A stretch of 64,000 nt of DNA from Modestobacter sp. VKM Ac-2982 (GTDB lineage Bacteria > Actinomycetota > Actinomycetes > Mycobacteriales > Geodermatophilaceae), in the NCBI RefSeq assembly GCF_026967935.1, contig NZ_JAPVBL010000003.1, forward strand, positions 1 to 64,000. Direction: 5' to 3'. Shown piece after piece: positions 26,929-34,462 of this stretch; the first letter of the stretch is position 1; each line of letters begins with the position of its first letter. A model generated the notes under the pieces. That model saw nothing but the letters and a program-made list of their open reading frames with translations. It did no database searches and was not told where the DNA came from. The position numbers were made by a program, and so were the translations under genes.

Positions 26929-27438
26929 GTGATGGGGGAGCCCCGTGACCGGGACGACGCCGGTCGGGCCCGCAACGCCCGACCGCGCGACGCGCTGGGC
27001 CGGCCGCTGCCGCACGGGTCACCGGGCGAGCCGCGGGCCCCGGAGGGGCTGGTCCGCACGCCCGGTCAGACGCTGGCGGAGGCGCAGCAGCTGCTCGACG
27101 CCGGCCGGCCCTTCCACGCCCACGAGGTTCTCGAGGACGCGTGGAAGACCGGCCCGGACGACGAGCGGGACCTGTGGCGCGGGCTCGCCCAGCTTGCCGT
27201 CGGCCTGACCCACGTGCTGCGCGGCAACCTGCCGGGTGCCGCGACCCTGCTGACCCGGGGCGCGCGGTCGCTGCACACCGCCGGGCCGGCCGCCGCCCGG
27301 CACGGCGTGGACACCGAGGGGCTGGTCGCGTGGGGGGACCGGCTGGGCGAGGTCGCCGCGGCCGGTGCGCCGCCGGACCCGGCGCCGCCGCGGCTGACCC
27401 TTCCGTCGATGGGTGACGAAGAGCACACTCGGTCCTGA
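26929..27438 (+). CDS. DUF309 domain-containing protein
   Basis: A 169-residue cytoplasmic protein whose central part carries the DUF309 signature FHAHEVLEDAWKTGPDDERDLWRGLAQLAVGLTHVLRGN (given in pieces: HAHEVLEDAW, then LWRGLAQLAVGLTH). The ~45-residue N terminus is arginine/proline-rich and probably disordered. GTG 26929 or ATG 26932 may be the start. It ends in a TGATG overlap with the SRPBCC gene. The biochemical function of DUF309 proteins is not established. Confidence 0.82.
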   Translation: MMGEPRDRDDAGRARNARPRDALGRPLPHGSPGEPRAPEGLVRTPGQTLAEAQQLLDAGRPFHAHEVLEDAWKTGPDDERDLWRGLAQLAVGLTHVLRGNLPGAATLLTRGARSLHTAGPAAARHGVDTEGLVAWGDRLGEVAAAGAPPDPAPPRLTLPSMGDEEHTRS

Positions 27439-27878
27439 TGAGGAGCTACGAGGCGGCCACCCGGATCGACGCCGGAGCCGAGCAGGTGTGGGCGGTCCTG
27501 GTCGACGTCGGCGGCTGGCGTGACTGGAACTCCGGGATCGACCGGGTGGAGGGCGCCGTGCGGCTCGGTGCCCCGCTGCTGCTGGTCGCCACCGGCACCC
27601 GGCGCCGGCCGCTGCGGGTCGCGGTGACAGAGATCCGGCCGGCGGAGTCGATGCGCTGGCACAGCGGCCTGCCGCTGGGCCTGTTCGTCGCCGAGCGCAC
27701 CTTCCGGCTCGACCCGCAGGGCGACGGCAGCACCGCGTTCACCGTGCGCGAGGAGTACCGCGGCCCGCTGGCGCCGCTGATGATCCGCACCGTCCCCGAC
27801 CTCAACCCGGCGTTCCGCCAGTTCGCGGTGGGGCTCAAGGCCCGGGCCGAGCAACGGGCCGCCGAACTCCCGTCCTGA
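27438..27878 (+). CDS. SRPBCC-family protein
   Basis: A 146-residue START/Bet v1-like fold protein: N-terminal strand and helix TRIDAGAEQVWAVLVDVGGWRDWN, a central ITEIRPAESMRWHSG-like core and a C-terminal long helix from FRQFAVGLKARAEQ. These proteins bind hydrophobic ligands in a deep cavity. The ligand is unknown. It is translationally coupled to the DUF309 gene and is the last of the three-gene run from 25896. Confidence 0.85.
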   Translation: MRSYEAATRIDAGAEQVWAVLVDVGGWRDWNSGIDRVEGAVRLGAPLLLVATGTRRRPLRVAVTEIRPAESMRWHSGLPLGLFVAERTFRLDPQGDGSTAFTVREEYRGPLAPLMIRTVPDLNPAFRQFAVGLKARAEQRAAELPS

Positions 27879-27933
27879 GTTCCGCATGGTGGGATAGATC
27901 ACCCGGCAGGTGGAAAAACGGGGTTGGTGGTGC

Positions 27934-27939
27934 CACGAT
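27934..27939 (+). promoter_or_regulatory. Leaderless -10-like hexamer CACGAT
   Basis: CACGAT ends six bases before the GTG of the malic enzyme gene, and no Shine-Dalgarno sequence is present. The same hexamer recurs at 31560, 54615 and (minus) 56606. Confidence 0.5.
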
Positions 27940-27945
27940 GGTCCA

Positions 27946-29415
27946 GTGACGTCCCTCACTCCTGACTCGGCTGCCGCACCCGTCGTCCACCGCGGGCCGG
28001 TGACGTCGGCGTCCTACTCGATCACCGTGCGGCTCACCGCCGACGGCGACCCGGCCAGCGTCGGCCGGATCGCCACCGCAGTGGGCAACGCCGGTGGCGC
28101 GGTCACCGCGATCGACGTCGTCGAGTCCCGCCCCGACGGCCTCACCGTCGACGTCACCTGCTCGGCTGCCGACGCCGAGCACTCCGAGGAGGTCGTCGCC
28201 GCCCTCGATGCGGTCGACCACGTGCACGTGCGCAAGGTCAGCGACCGCACGTTCCTGCTGCACCTGGGCGGCAAGCTGGAGGTCGCCTCCAAGGTGCCGC
28301 TCAAGACCCGCGACGACCTGTCGATGGCCTACACCCCCGGCGTCGCCCGGGTCTGCATGGCGCTGGCCGAGCACCCGGAGGACGTCCGCCGGCTCACCAT
28401 CAAGGGCAACACGGTCGCGGTGGTCACCGACGGCTCGGCGGTGCTGGGGCTGGGCGACATCGGGCCGGGCGCGTCCATGCCCGTCATGGAGGGCAAGGCG
28501 GCGCTGTTCAAGCGGTTCGGCGACATCGACGCCTGGCCGATCGCGCTGGACACCCAGGACGTCGACGAGATCGTGCGCACCGTCGAGCTGATCGCCCCCG
28601 GGTTCGGCGGGATCAACCTGGAGGACATCTCCGCCCCGCGCTGCTTCGAGATCGAGGCCCGGCTGCGGGAGAAGCTGGACATCCCGGTCTTCCACGACGA
28701 CCAGCACGGCACGGCGATCTGCGTGCTCGCCGCACTGCGCAACGCGCTGCGGGTGGTGGACAAGCAGCTCGAGGACGTCGCGGTCGTCGTCGCCGGCGGT
28801 GGGGCGGCCGGGACGGCGATCGTCACCCTGCTGCTCGAGGCCGGGGCCACGAACGTGCTGGTCTGGGACCGGGAGGGCATCCTCGCCCCTGACGACGAGC
28901 GGCTCTCCCCGGCCAAGCTGGACCTGGCCCGGCGCACCAACCCCGCCTGCCGGCGCGGTGAGCTGCCCGAGGCGCTCCAGGGCGCGGACGTGTTCATCGG
29001 GGTCAGCGCGGCCAACGTGATCCAGGCCGAGGTGCTCGCCGGGATGGCCGAGCGGGCGGTGGTCTTCCCGATGGCGAATCCCACGCCGGACGTCGACCCG
29101 GTGCGGGCGCGCCAGTACGCCACCGTCGTCGCCTCCGGCCGGTCGGACCTGCCGAACCAGATCAACAACGTGCTGGCGTTCCCCGGGGTCTTCCGCGGGT
29201 TGCTCGACGCCCGGGCCAAGGAGATCCGCCCGGGCATGCTGCTGGCCGCCGCCGACGCGCTGGCCGCGGTGGTGGGCGACGACCAGCTCAACGCCAACTA
29301 CATCATCCCGAGCGTCTTCGACCCCGCCGTCGCCCAGGCGGTCGCGGCGGCGGTGGAGGAGTCCGCCCGCGCCGAGCCCGGGGCCACCGCCGACGTGCCC
29401 GGAGACGCAGACTGA
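27946..29415 (+). CDS. NAD(P)-dependent malic enzyme with N-terminal ACT domain
   Basis: A 489-residue protein. Residues ~20-95 form an ACT-type ligand-binding domain (SYSITVRLTADGDPASVGRI). The malic enzyme follows, with TPGVARVC, the catalytic lysine region MEGKAALFKRFGDIDAWPI, metal-binding NLEDISAPRCFEIE and FHDDQHGTAI, and the nucleotide fold VVVAGGGAAGTAIV. It decarboxylates malate to pyruvate. The ACT domain implies amino-acid or small-molecule control. The GTG at 27946, six bases after CACGAT, is preferred over the upstream in-frame start. Confidence 0.94.
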   Translation: MTSLTPDSAAAPVVHRGPVTSASYSITVRLTADGDPASVGRIATAVGNAGGAVTAIDVVESRPDGLTVDVTCSAADAEHSEEVVAALDAVDHVHVRKVSDRTFLLHLGGKLEVASKVPLKTRDDLSMAYTPGVARVCMALAEHPEDVRRLTIKGNTVAVVTDGSAVLGLGDIGPGASMPVMEGKAALFKRFGDIDAWPIALDTQDVDEIVRTVELIAPGFGGINLEDISAPRCFEIEARLREKLDIPVFHDDQHGTAICVLAALRNALRVVDKQLEDVAVVVAGGGAAGTAIVTLLLEAGATNVLVWDREGILAPDDERLSPAKLDLARRTNPACRRGELPEALQGADVFIGVSAANVIQAEVLAGMAERAVVFPMANPTPDVDPVRARQYATVVASGRSDLPNQINNVLAFPGVFRGLLDARAKEIRPGMLLAAADALAAVVGDDQLNANYIIPSVFDPAVAQAVAAAVEESARAEPGATADVPGDAD

Positions 29416-29420
29416 CTCGG

Positions 29421-30572
29421 GTGGGCACCTCCTTCGACGCACTGACCGAGGACGCGCTGCGGTCGGCCGGCAGCCTCAAGTGGACGCGGTACGGCGACGC
29501 ACTGGGCGGATGGGTCGCCGAGATGGACTTCGGGACGGCGCCGGTGGTGACCCGCGCGCTGCACGACGCGGTCGACGCCGGGGCACTGGGCTACCTGCCC
29601 ACCCCGATCGCCACTGCGATGGCGCAGGCGTGCGCCGGCTGGCAGCGCCGCCGGTACGGCTGGGAGCTGCCGGCCGAGTGGATCACCCCGCTGGCCGACG
29701 TCGTCGCCGGGCTGCAGGCCGCGATCGAGCACTTCACCCCGCCCGGTGCCCCGGTGGTGCTGCCCACCCCGGCGTACATGCCCTTCCTGAAGGTGCCGCG
29801 GCTGATGGGCCGCGAGCTCGTCGAGGTGCCGATGGTCGTCCACGACGGCCGGGTCACCCACGACCTGGCGGCGCTGGACCGGGCGCTGACCCCCGGTGCC
29901 CTGCTGGTGCACGTCAACCCGCACAACCCGGTGGGCCGGGTGTTCACCGCGGACGAGCAGCTCGCCCTGGCCGAGGTGGTGGACCGGAACGGCGCCCGGG
30001 TGTTCGCCGACGAGATCCACGCACCGCTGGTGTACCCGGGCGCGGTGCACCGGCCCTACGCCGCGCTGTCGGAGACCACGGCCCGGCACACGGTGACCGC
30101 GACGTCGGCGTCCAAGGCGTTCAACGTGCCCGGGCTCAAGGCCGCGCAGCTGCTGCTGTCCAACCCCGCCGACGCCGCGCACTGGGCCGAGGTCGGCGAG
30201 CTGGCCGGTCACGGCGCATCGACCCCCGGGGTGCTGGCCAGCACGGCGGCGTACGAGCAGGGGGAGGAGTGGCTGGACGACGTCCTGACCTACCTGGACG
30301 GCAACCGCCGGCTGCTGGCCGAGCTGCTCGCCGAACACCTGCCGCGCGTGCGGTACACCCCGCCGGAGGGCACCTACCTGGCCTGGCTGGACGGCCGGGA
30401 ACTGGGCATCGAGGAGCCGCTGGGGGAGTTCTTCCTGCGCGAGGCCGGGGTGGCACTGGTCGACGGCCCGGAGTGCGGCGCCCCCGGGGCCGGGCACGTG
30501 CGGCTGAACCTGGCCACCCCCCGCCCGGTGCTCCGCACCGTCGTCGACCGCATGGCCGCCGCCCTCGGCTGA
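29421..30572 (+). CDS. MalY/PatB-family aminotransferase (probable cystathionine beta-lyase)
   Basis: A 383-residue fold-type-I PLP enzyme. Key parts are VAEMDFGTAP near the start, VNPHNPVGRVFT, the PLP aspartate in FADEIHAPLVYPG and the lysine in TSASKAFNVPGLK. These mark the MalY/PatB C-S lyase group rather than classical aspartate aminotransferases. It probably cleaves cystathionine or related thioethers to pyruvate, ammonia and a thiol. It begins five bases after the malic enzyme stop codon, and its own stop codon lies inside a 32-bp perfect palindrome. Confidence 0.9.
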   Translation: MGTSFDALTEDALRSAGSLKWTRYGDALGGWVAEMDFGTAPVVTRALHDAVDAGALGYLPTPIATAMAQACAGWQRRRYGWELPAEWITPLADVVAGLQAAIEHFTPPGAPVVLPTPAYMPFLKVPRLMGRELVEVPMVVHDGRVTHDLAALDRALTPGALLVHVNPHNPVGRVFTADEQLALAEVVDRNGARVFADEIHAPLVYPGAVHRPYAALSETTARHTVTATSASKAFNVPGLKAAQLLLSNPADAAHWAEVGELAGHGASTPGVLASTAAYEQGEEWLDDVLTYLDGNRRLLAELLAEHLPRVRYTPPEGTYLAWLDGRELGIEEPLGEFFLREAGVALVDGPECGAPGAGHVRLNLATPRPVLRTVVDRMAAALG

Positions 30573-30600
30573 CCACCAAAATGGCCATTTTGGTGGTCAG
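30569..30600. terminator. 32-bp perfect palindrome across a stop codon, probable terminator
   Basis: CTGACCACCAAAATGG (30569-30584) is followed by its exact reverse complement. The TGA at 30570-30572 ends the aminotransferase gene, so the hairpin starts inside the coding region. The AT-rich core is unusual for this window. It is probably the terminator of the malic enzyme/aminotransferase transcript. Confidence 0.65.
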
Positions 30601-30638
30601 GGGGGTGACGGAGGACGACGGGGACGGCGTCCGGCGTG

Positions 30639-30644
30639 GATCAT
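30639..30644 (+). promoter_or_regulatory. Leaderless -10-like hexamer GATCAT
   Basis: GATCAT ends six bases before the GTG at 30651 and there is no Shine-Dalgarno sequence. It supports the start codon that puts the catalytic proline at position 2. Confidence 0.4.
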
Positions 30645-30650
30645 GGGCGG

Positions 30651-31520
30651 GTGCCCGAGTTGCCCGAGGTGGAGGCGCTGGCGGCGTTCCTGCGGGAGAA
30701 CGCGGTCGGCCGGATCGTCACGCGCGTCGACCTGGCCGCGGTGCAGGCGATCAAGACCTTCGACCCGCCGCTGTCCTCGCTGGCCGGGCTGGAGCTCACC
30801 GGCGCCACCCGGCACGGCAAGTTCCTCGACCTGGACGTCTCCGGGCTGCACCTCGTCGTCCACCTGGCCCGGGCGGGCTGGCTGCACTGGCGGCAGAACC
30901 TGCCCACCCCGCCGCCCAAGCCGGGGAAGGGGCCGCTGGCGCTGCGGGTGCACCTGGAGCCGCGCGAGGGGGAGCTCCCCGAGGGCTTCGACCTGACCGA
31001 GCAGGGCACCCGCAAGGGACTGGCTGTCTACGTGGTCCGCTCGCCGGCCGAGGTGCCGGGCATCGCCCGGCTGGGCCCGGACGCACTGGAGCTGGACGCC
31101 GAGACGCTCGGGGCGCTGCTGGCCGGCCGGCGCACCCAGCTCAAGGGCACCCTCACCGACCAGACCGTGCTCTCCGGGATCGGGAACGCCTACTCCGACG
31201 AGATCCTGCACGCCGCCCGGCTCTCCCCTTTCAAGATGGCCGACAAGGTCACCGACGACGAGCTGCTCCGGTTGCACGCGGCGATGCGGGAGACGCTGAC
31301 CGGGGCCCTGGACCGTCAGCTGGGGCAGCGGGCGGCGACGCTCAAGGGCGAGAAGCGGGCCGGCCTGCAGGTGCACGCCCGCACCGGGCTGCCCTGCCCG
31401 GTCTGCGGGGACACCGTGCGCGAGGTATCCTTCGCCGACACCTCGCTGCAGTACTGCGCGACCTGCCAGACCGGTGGCAAGCCGCTGGCCGACCGGCGGA
31501 TGTCCAAGCTGCTCCGCTGA
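30651..31520 (+). CDS. Fpg/Nei-family DNA glycosylase-AP lyase
   Basis: A 289-residue repair enzyme. The start is set by the mechanism: after Met removal, Pro2 of (M)PELPEVEALAAF is the catalytic nucleophile. Other features are the HGKFLDL lysine region, the helix-two-turn-helix VLSGIGNAYSDEILHAARLSP, and a C-terminal zinc finger with two CxxC pairs (CPVC and CATC). It excises oxidised bases such as 8-oxoguanine or formamidopyrimidine. It resembles the actinobacterial Fpg/Nei group, and I cannot say which lesion it prefers. Confidence 0.92.
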   Translation: MPELPEVEALAAFLRENAVGRIVTRVDLAAVQAIKTFDPPLSSLAGLELTGATRHGKFLDLDVSGLHLVVHLARAGWLHWRQNLPTPPPKPGKGPLALRVHLEPREGELPEGFDLTEQGTRKGLAVYVVRSPAEVPGIARLGPDALELDAETLGALLAGRRTQLKGTLTDQTVLSGIGNAYSDEILHAARLSPFKMADKVTDDELLRLHAAMRETLTGALDRQLGQRAATLKGEKRAGLQVHARTGLPCPVCGDTVREVSFADTSLQYCATCQTGGKPLADRRMSKLLR

Positions 31521-31559
31521 CGTCCCGGTACCCGGGCTGCTGTGCCGAGCCGGCAGGGC

Positions 31560-31565
31560 CACGAT
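31560..31565 (+). promoter_or_regulatory. Leaderless -10-like hexamer CACGAT
   Basis: CACGAT ends six bases before the ATG at 31572 of the HAD gene. The layout is the same as before the malic enzyme gene. Confidence 0.5.
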
Positions 31566-31571
31566 GGGCGC

Positions 31572-32234
31572 ATGGCCCTGGTGACCTTCGACCTGTTCAG
31601 CGCGTTGATCGACTCCCGGACGGGCGGGTCGGCGGTGTTCGACCGGCTGGCGACCGGCCACGGCTGGGACGTCGCCGGCAGCGACCTGTACGACGACTGG
31701 GACGCCCGCAACAAGGCCTCGCAGAAGGACGTCACCGACTGGGTGCCCTTCGCCGAGCACTGCCGGCGCGCCCTCGCCGACACCTACGCCGCCCGGGGCC
31801 TGGACGCCGACCCCACCGCAGACACCCTCGCGCTGCTGGCGTCGCTGCCGGACTGGCCGCTGTGGCCCGACGTCGGCCGGGCGCTGCCGCTGGTGGCCGA
31901 GCAGCACCAGGTCGGGGTGCTGTCCAACGTGGACGACGACCTGTTCGCCCGCACCCGCGCCGCCGACCTGGTGCACCCGGACGCCGTCCTCACCAGCGAG
32001 CGGCTGCGCGCCTACAAACCGCACCCGGAGATCTACCAGCGGGCGGCCGAGGCCGGGGCCGCGGTGCACGTCCCCGCATCCGCGCGGGACACCCGGGGGG
32101 CCCTGGAGGCCGGGCTCACCGTCGTCAGGGTGCGCCGGCCGGGGCACCGGGTCGACCCGGACGGGCCGCAGCCGCAGCACGAGGTCCCCGATCTCCTGGA
32201 GCTCCCCGGCGTGCTCGCCGCCCTGACCGGGTAG
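31572..32234 (+). CDS. HAD-superfamily hydrolase (haloacid dehalogenase-like)
   Basis: A 220-residue hydrolase with motif I FDLFSALID, motif II VLSNVDDD, and the motif III lysine in RAYKPHPEIYQRA. Motif I reads DLFSA, so the second aspartate of DxDxT phosphatases is replaced; this is a feature of the dehalogenase-like branch. The usual motif IV aspartates are not obvious: the C-terminal part reads VPASARDTRGALEAG where SVGDDxxxD is expected. Its substrate and even its activity are therefore uncertain. The ATG at 31572 fits the leaderless pattern. Confidence 0.82.
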   Translation: MALVTFDLFSALIDSRTGGSAVFDRLATGHGWDVAGSDLYDDWDARNKASQKDVTDWVPFAEHCRRALADTYAARGLDADPTADTLALLASLPDWPLWPDVGRALPLVAEQHQVGVLSNVDDDLFARTRAADLVHPDAVLTSERLRAYKPHPEIYQRAAEAGAAVHVPASARDTRGALEAGLTVVRVRRPGHRVDPDGPQPQHEVPDLLELPGVLAALTG

Positions 32235-32314
32235 CCCGCAGCCGGACGCGGCCGATCCCGGTGGCTCGACGGACCGGGAGGAGCCGACGAGCAGGAGCGG
32301 ACGAGGAGGAACCG

Positions 32315-33082
32315 ATGAGGGACACCCCCCGCGTCGTCGCGGTGGTCGCTGCGGCGGTCGCCCAGATCGTCGGGAGCCCGCTGGGCTCCGCCATCGCCGG
32401 CCGCAGCGTCGGCGACGTCAGCGACGCCGACCGCTCGCTGGTCACCCCGGCCGGCTGGGCCTTCAGCATCTGGGGCCTGATCTTCGCCGGGTCGCTGGCC
32501 TGGGCGGTCTACCAGGCGCTGCCCGCCCAGCGCGAGCGCGAGGTGCACCGGCGCACCGGGTGGCCGCTGGCGATCACGTTCGCCGGGAACGCCGTCTGGG
32601 AGGTCGTCTTCCCACTGGGCGGGGCCTGGCAGTACGTCGCCACCCTGCTGATCTTCGGCATCACCGCGGCGGCCGCCGTGGCCTACGTCCGGCTGCAGAC
32701 GGTGCCGGCCGACGGGCTGGCCCGGCTGCTGCCGCGGGCCACCGCCGGGCTGCTGCTGGGCTGGCTCACCGTGGCATCGGTGGCCGCCGTGGGCAGCGCC
32801 GGGGTGGCGCTCGGGCTGTCCCCGGACACCCTGGCGGCCCAGGCCTGGGCCGTCGCCGCGCTGGTCACGGTCGCCGGGATCGCCGCCGCGGTGCTCCTCG
32901 GCTCCCACGTCGCCGCCGGCCCGTTCGCGGCCGCGGTCATCTGGGGTCTGCTCGGCATCGCTGCCGCCGAGGGGTCGCAGCAGGTCGCCGTGGCCGCGAT
33001 CAGCGCCGCCGCCGTCGTCCTGGTGGCGCTGGCCGGCCGGGCGCTGACCCGCACCGACCGCAGCGCCCTGCTGGTCGGCTGA
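32315..33082 (+). CDS. TspO/MBR-like tryptophan-rich membrane protein
   Basis: A 255-residue integral membrane protein with about seven hydrophobic helices. The blocks TPAGWAFSIWGLIFAGSLAWAVYQ and FAGNAVWEVVFPLG place it among long TspO-like tryptophan-rich sensory proteins; classical TspO is ~160 residues with five helices. It has no clear cofactor motif. GAGGAGGAA lies just before the ATG at 32315. Related proteins bind porphyrins or other hydrophobic ligands, but that is only a family-level hint. It is convergent with the metallo-hydrolase gene. Confidence 0.8.
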   Translation: MRDTPRVVAVVAAAVAQIVGSPLGSAIAGRSVGDVSDADRSLVTPAGWAFSIWGLIFAGSLAWAVYQALPAQREREVHRRTGWPLAITFAGNAVWEVVFPLGGAWQYVATLLIFGITAAAAVAYVRLQTVPADGLARLLPRATAGLLLGWLTVASVAAVGSAGVALGLSPDTLAAQAWAVAALVTVAGIAAAVLLGSHVAAGPFAAAVIWGLLGIAAAEGSQQVAVAAISAAAVVLVALAGRALTRTDRSALLVG

Positions 33083-33094
33083 CCGCGCTGCCGC

Positions 33095-33112
33095 CCGCGC
33101 CGCGCGGCGCGG
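33095..33112. terminator. Convergent terminator palindrome
   Basis: CCGCGCCGC followed directly by GCGGCGCGG forms a perfect 18-bp GC palindrome. It lies between the convergent stop codons of the TspO-like gene (33082) and the metallo-hydrolase gene (33116). Confidence 0.55.
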
Positions 33113-33115
33113 CCG

Positions 33116-34318
33116 TCAGCCCCGGCTGCCGGCCTGCCGGGAGCCCAGCCGCCGGACGCGGGCGGGGGTGGCCGCAGGCCGGCCCGGGGGGACGTCGTCG
33201 GCCGAGCCGACCGCCGTCCACCAGTCGCGCAGCGGGGGTGGCGCCAGCACGTCGACCCGCTCACCGGGCTGCGGGACGACGACCTGCACCCCGCGGGCCT
33301 CGGCGGCGGCGAGCATCCGCTGCACGGGCTCGGCCCAGCGGTGGAAGGCCAGGTTGAACGTCGCCCAGTGGATCGGCACGAGCACCCGGCCGCCCAGGTC
33401 GCCGTGCGCGCGCACGGCCTCCTCCGGGTCCATGTGGATGGCGTGCCAGGCGTCGTTGTAGGCGCCGATCGGCTGCAGCGTCAGGTCGAAGGGCCCCAGG
33501 CGCGCGCCGATCCCGGCGAAGGCCGGGGTGTAGCCGGTGTCGCCGCCGAAGAACACCCGGTGCCGGGGGCCGGCCACCACCCAGGACGACCAGAGCGTGG
33601 TGTCCCGGGCGAAGAACCGGCCGGAGAAGTGCCGGGCCTCGGTGCAGGTGAGGGTGAGCCCGGCGACGGTCGTGGCGCCGTCCCAGTCCAGCTCGACGAT
33701 CCGGTCGTCCGGCACACCCCACCGGCGCAGGTGCGCCCCGATGCCGAGCGGGACGACGAACGGCGCCGACTGCTCGCGCACCAGGGCCCGCACGGTGGGC
33801 AGGTCGAGGTGGTCGTAGTGGTCGTGGCTGATCAGCACGGCGTCGACCGGCGGCAGGCTCTCGACCGGTGCCGGGGGCTCGTGCAGCCGGGTGGGGCCGA
33901 GCAGCGGGGAGGGGGACACCCGCGCGCCCCACACCGGGTCGACCAGCACCCGCCGGCCGTCGATCTCGAGCAGTGCGCTCGAGTGCCCGAACCAGGTGAC
34001 CGCCAGCTCGGCGGCCTGCTCGGGCACCTCCGGGACGGTCAGCGGGATCGGCCCGCCGGGCAGCCCCTTGTGCCGGTCCTCGTGCCACTGGCGGAGCAGG
34101 CCGTCCCGGGCGTTGGCCGGGGGGAGCGCCGGGGTCGGCAGGTTGTTGTGGAACTTGCCCTCGGCGAACTGGGACGAGCCGGTGACGATCGGGCGGAGCC
34201 GGCGCTGGCTGGCGCCGAGGGCGACGGGCAGGCCCCAGGCGGCGCGGGCGACCCAGCTCGCGCCGCCCAGCAGGGCGGTGGCAGCGGTGGCGGTGGCGAC
34301 ACGACGGAGGAACGGCAC
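33116..34318 (-). CDS. MBL-fold metallo-hydrolase, NAPE-PLD/UlaG-like
   Basis: A 400-residue protein. The N terminus is an export signal or membrane anchor (MPFLRRVATATAATALLGGASWVARAAWG). The metallo-beta-lactamase fold carries LISHDHYDHLD (HxHxDH), a later VFFGGDTGYT aspartate, a histidine in EARHFSGR and one in PIHWATFNLAFHRW. FGHSSALLEIDGRRVLVDPVWG and the long N-terminal part resemble NAPE-phospholipase D and related lipid-processing hydrolases. The substrate is unknown. It is transcribed alone; a strong terminator separates it from the upstream transporter operon. Confidence 0.88.
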   Translation of the reverse strand: MPFLRRVATATAATALLGGASWVARAAWGLPVALGASQRRLRPIVTGSSQFAEGKFHNNLPTPALPPANARDGLLRQWHEDRHKGLPGGPIPLTVPEVPEQAAELAVTWFGHSSALLEIDGRRVLVDPVWGARVSPSPLLGPTRLHEPPAPVESLPPVDAVLISHDHYDHLDLPTVRALVREQSAPFVVPLGIGAHLRRWGVPDDRIVELDWDGATTVAGLTLTCTEARHFSGRFFARDTTLWSSWVVAGPRHRVFFGGDTGYTPAFAGIGARLGPFDLTLQPIGAYNDAWHAIHMDPEEAVRAHGDLGGRVLVPIHWATFNLAFHRWAEPVQRMLAAAEARGVQVVVPQPGERVDVLAPPPLRDWWTAVGSADDVPPGRPAATPARVRRLGSRQAGSRG

Positions 34319-34370
34319 GTCCCCAGCATCCCCGACGCAGCTGGGCGTTGCCCAGGAAGTGATGGGGAAG

Positions 34371-34413
34371 ACGCTTGTGCTCTGCTCACCGGGGGTGAGC
34401 AGAGCACAAGCGT
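34371..34413 (-). terminator. Intrinsic terminator with 20-bp stem
   Basis: ACGCTTGTGCTCTGCTCACC (34371-34390) pairs perfectly with 34394-34413 around a GGG loop. It follows the stop of the minus-strand ABC permease gene by 50 bases and precedes the metallo-hydrolase start. There is no long T run, as is common for actinobacterial terminators. Confidence 0.75.
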
Positions 34414-34462
34414 CCGGAGGACTCCCCGCCCCCGGGTCACGGGTGCGGTGCGGAGGCCCTCG

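Noticed and set aside
29480-32314. N-terminal 945 codons of the frame that ends in the TspO-like protein
   Set aside because: Only the last 255 residues are real. The upstream part is a shadow of the aminotransferase, glycosylase and HAD genes; a ribosome binding site marks the start at 32315.
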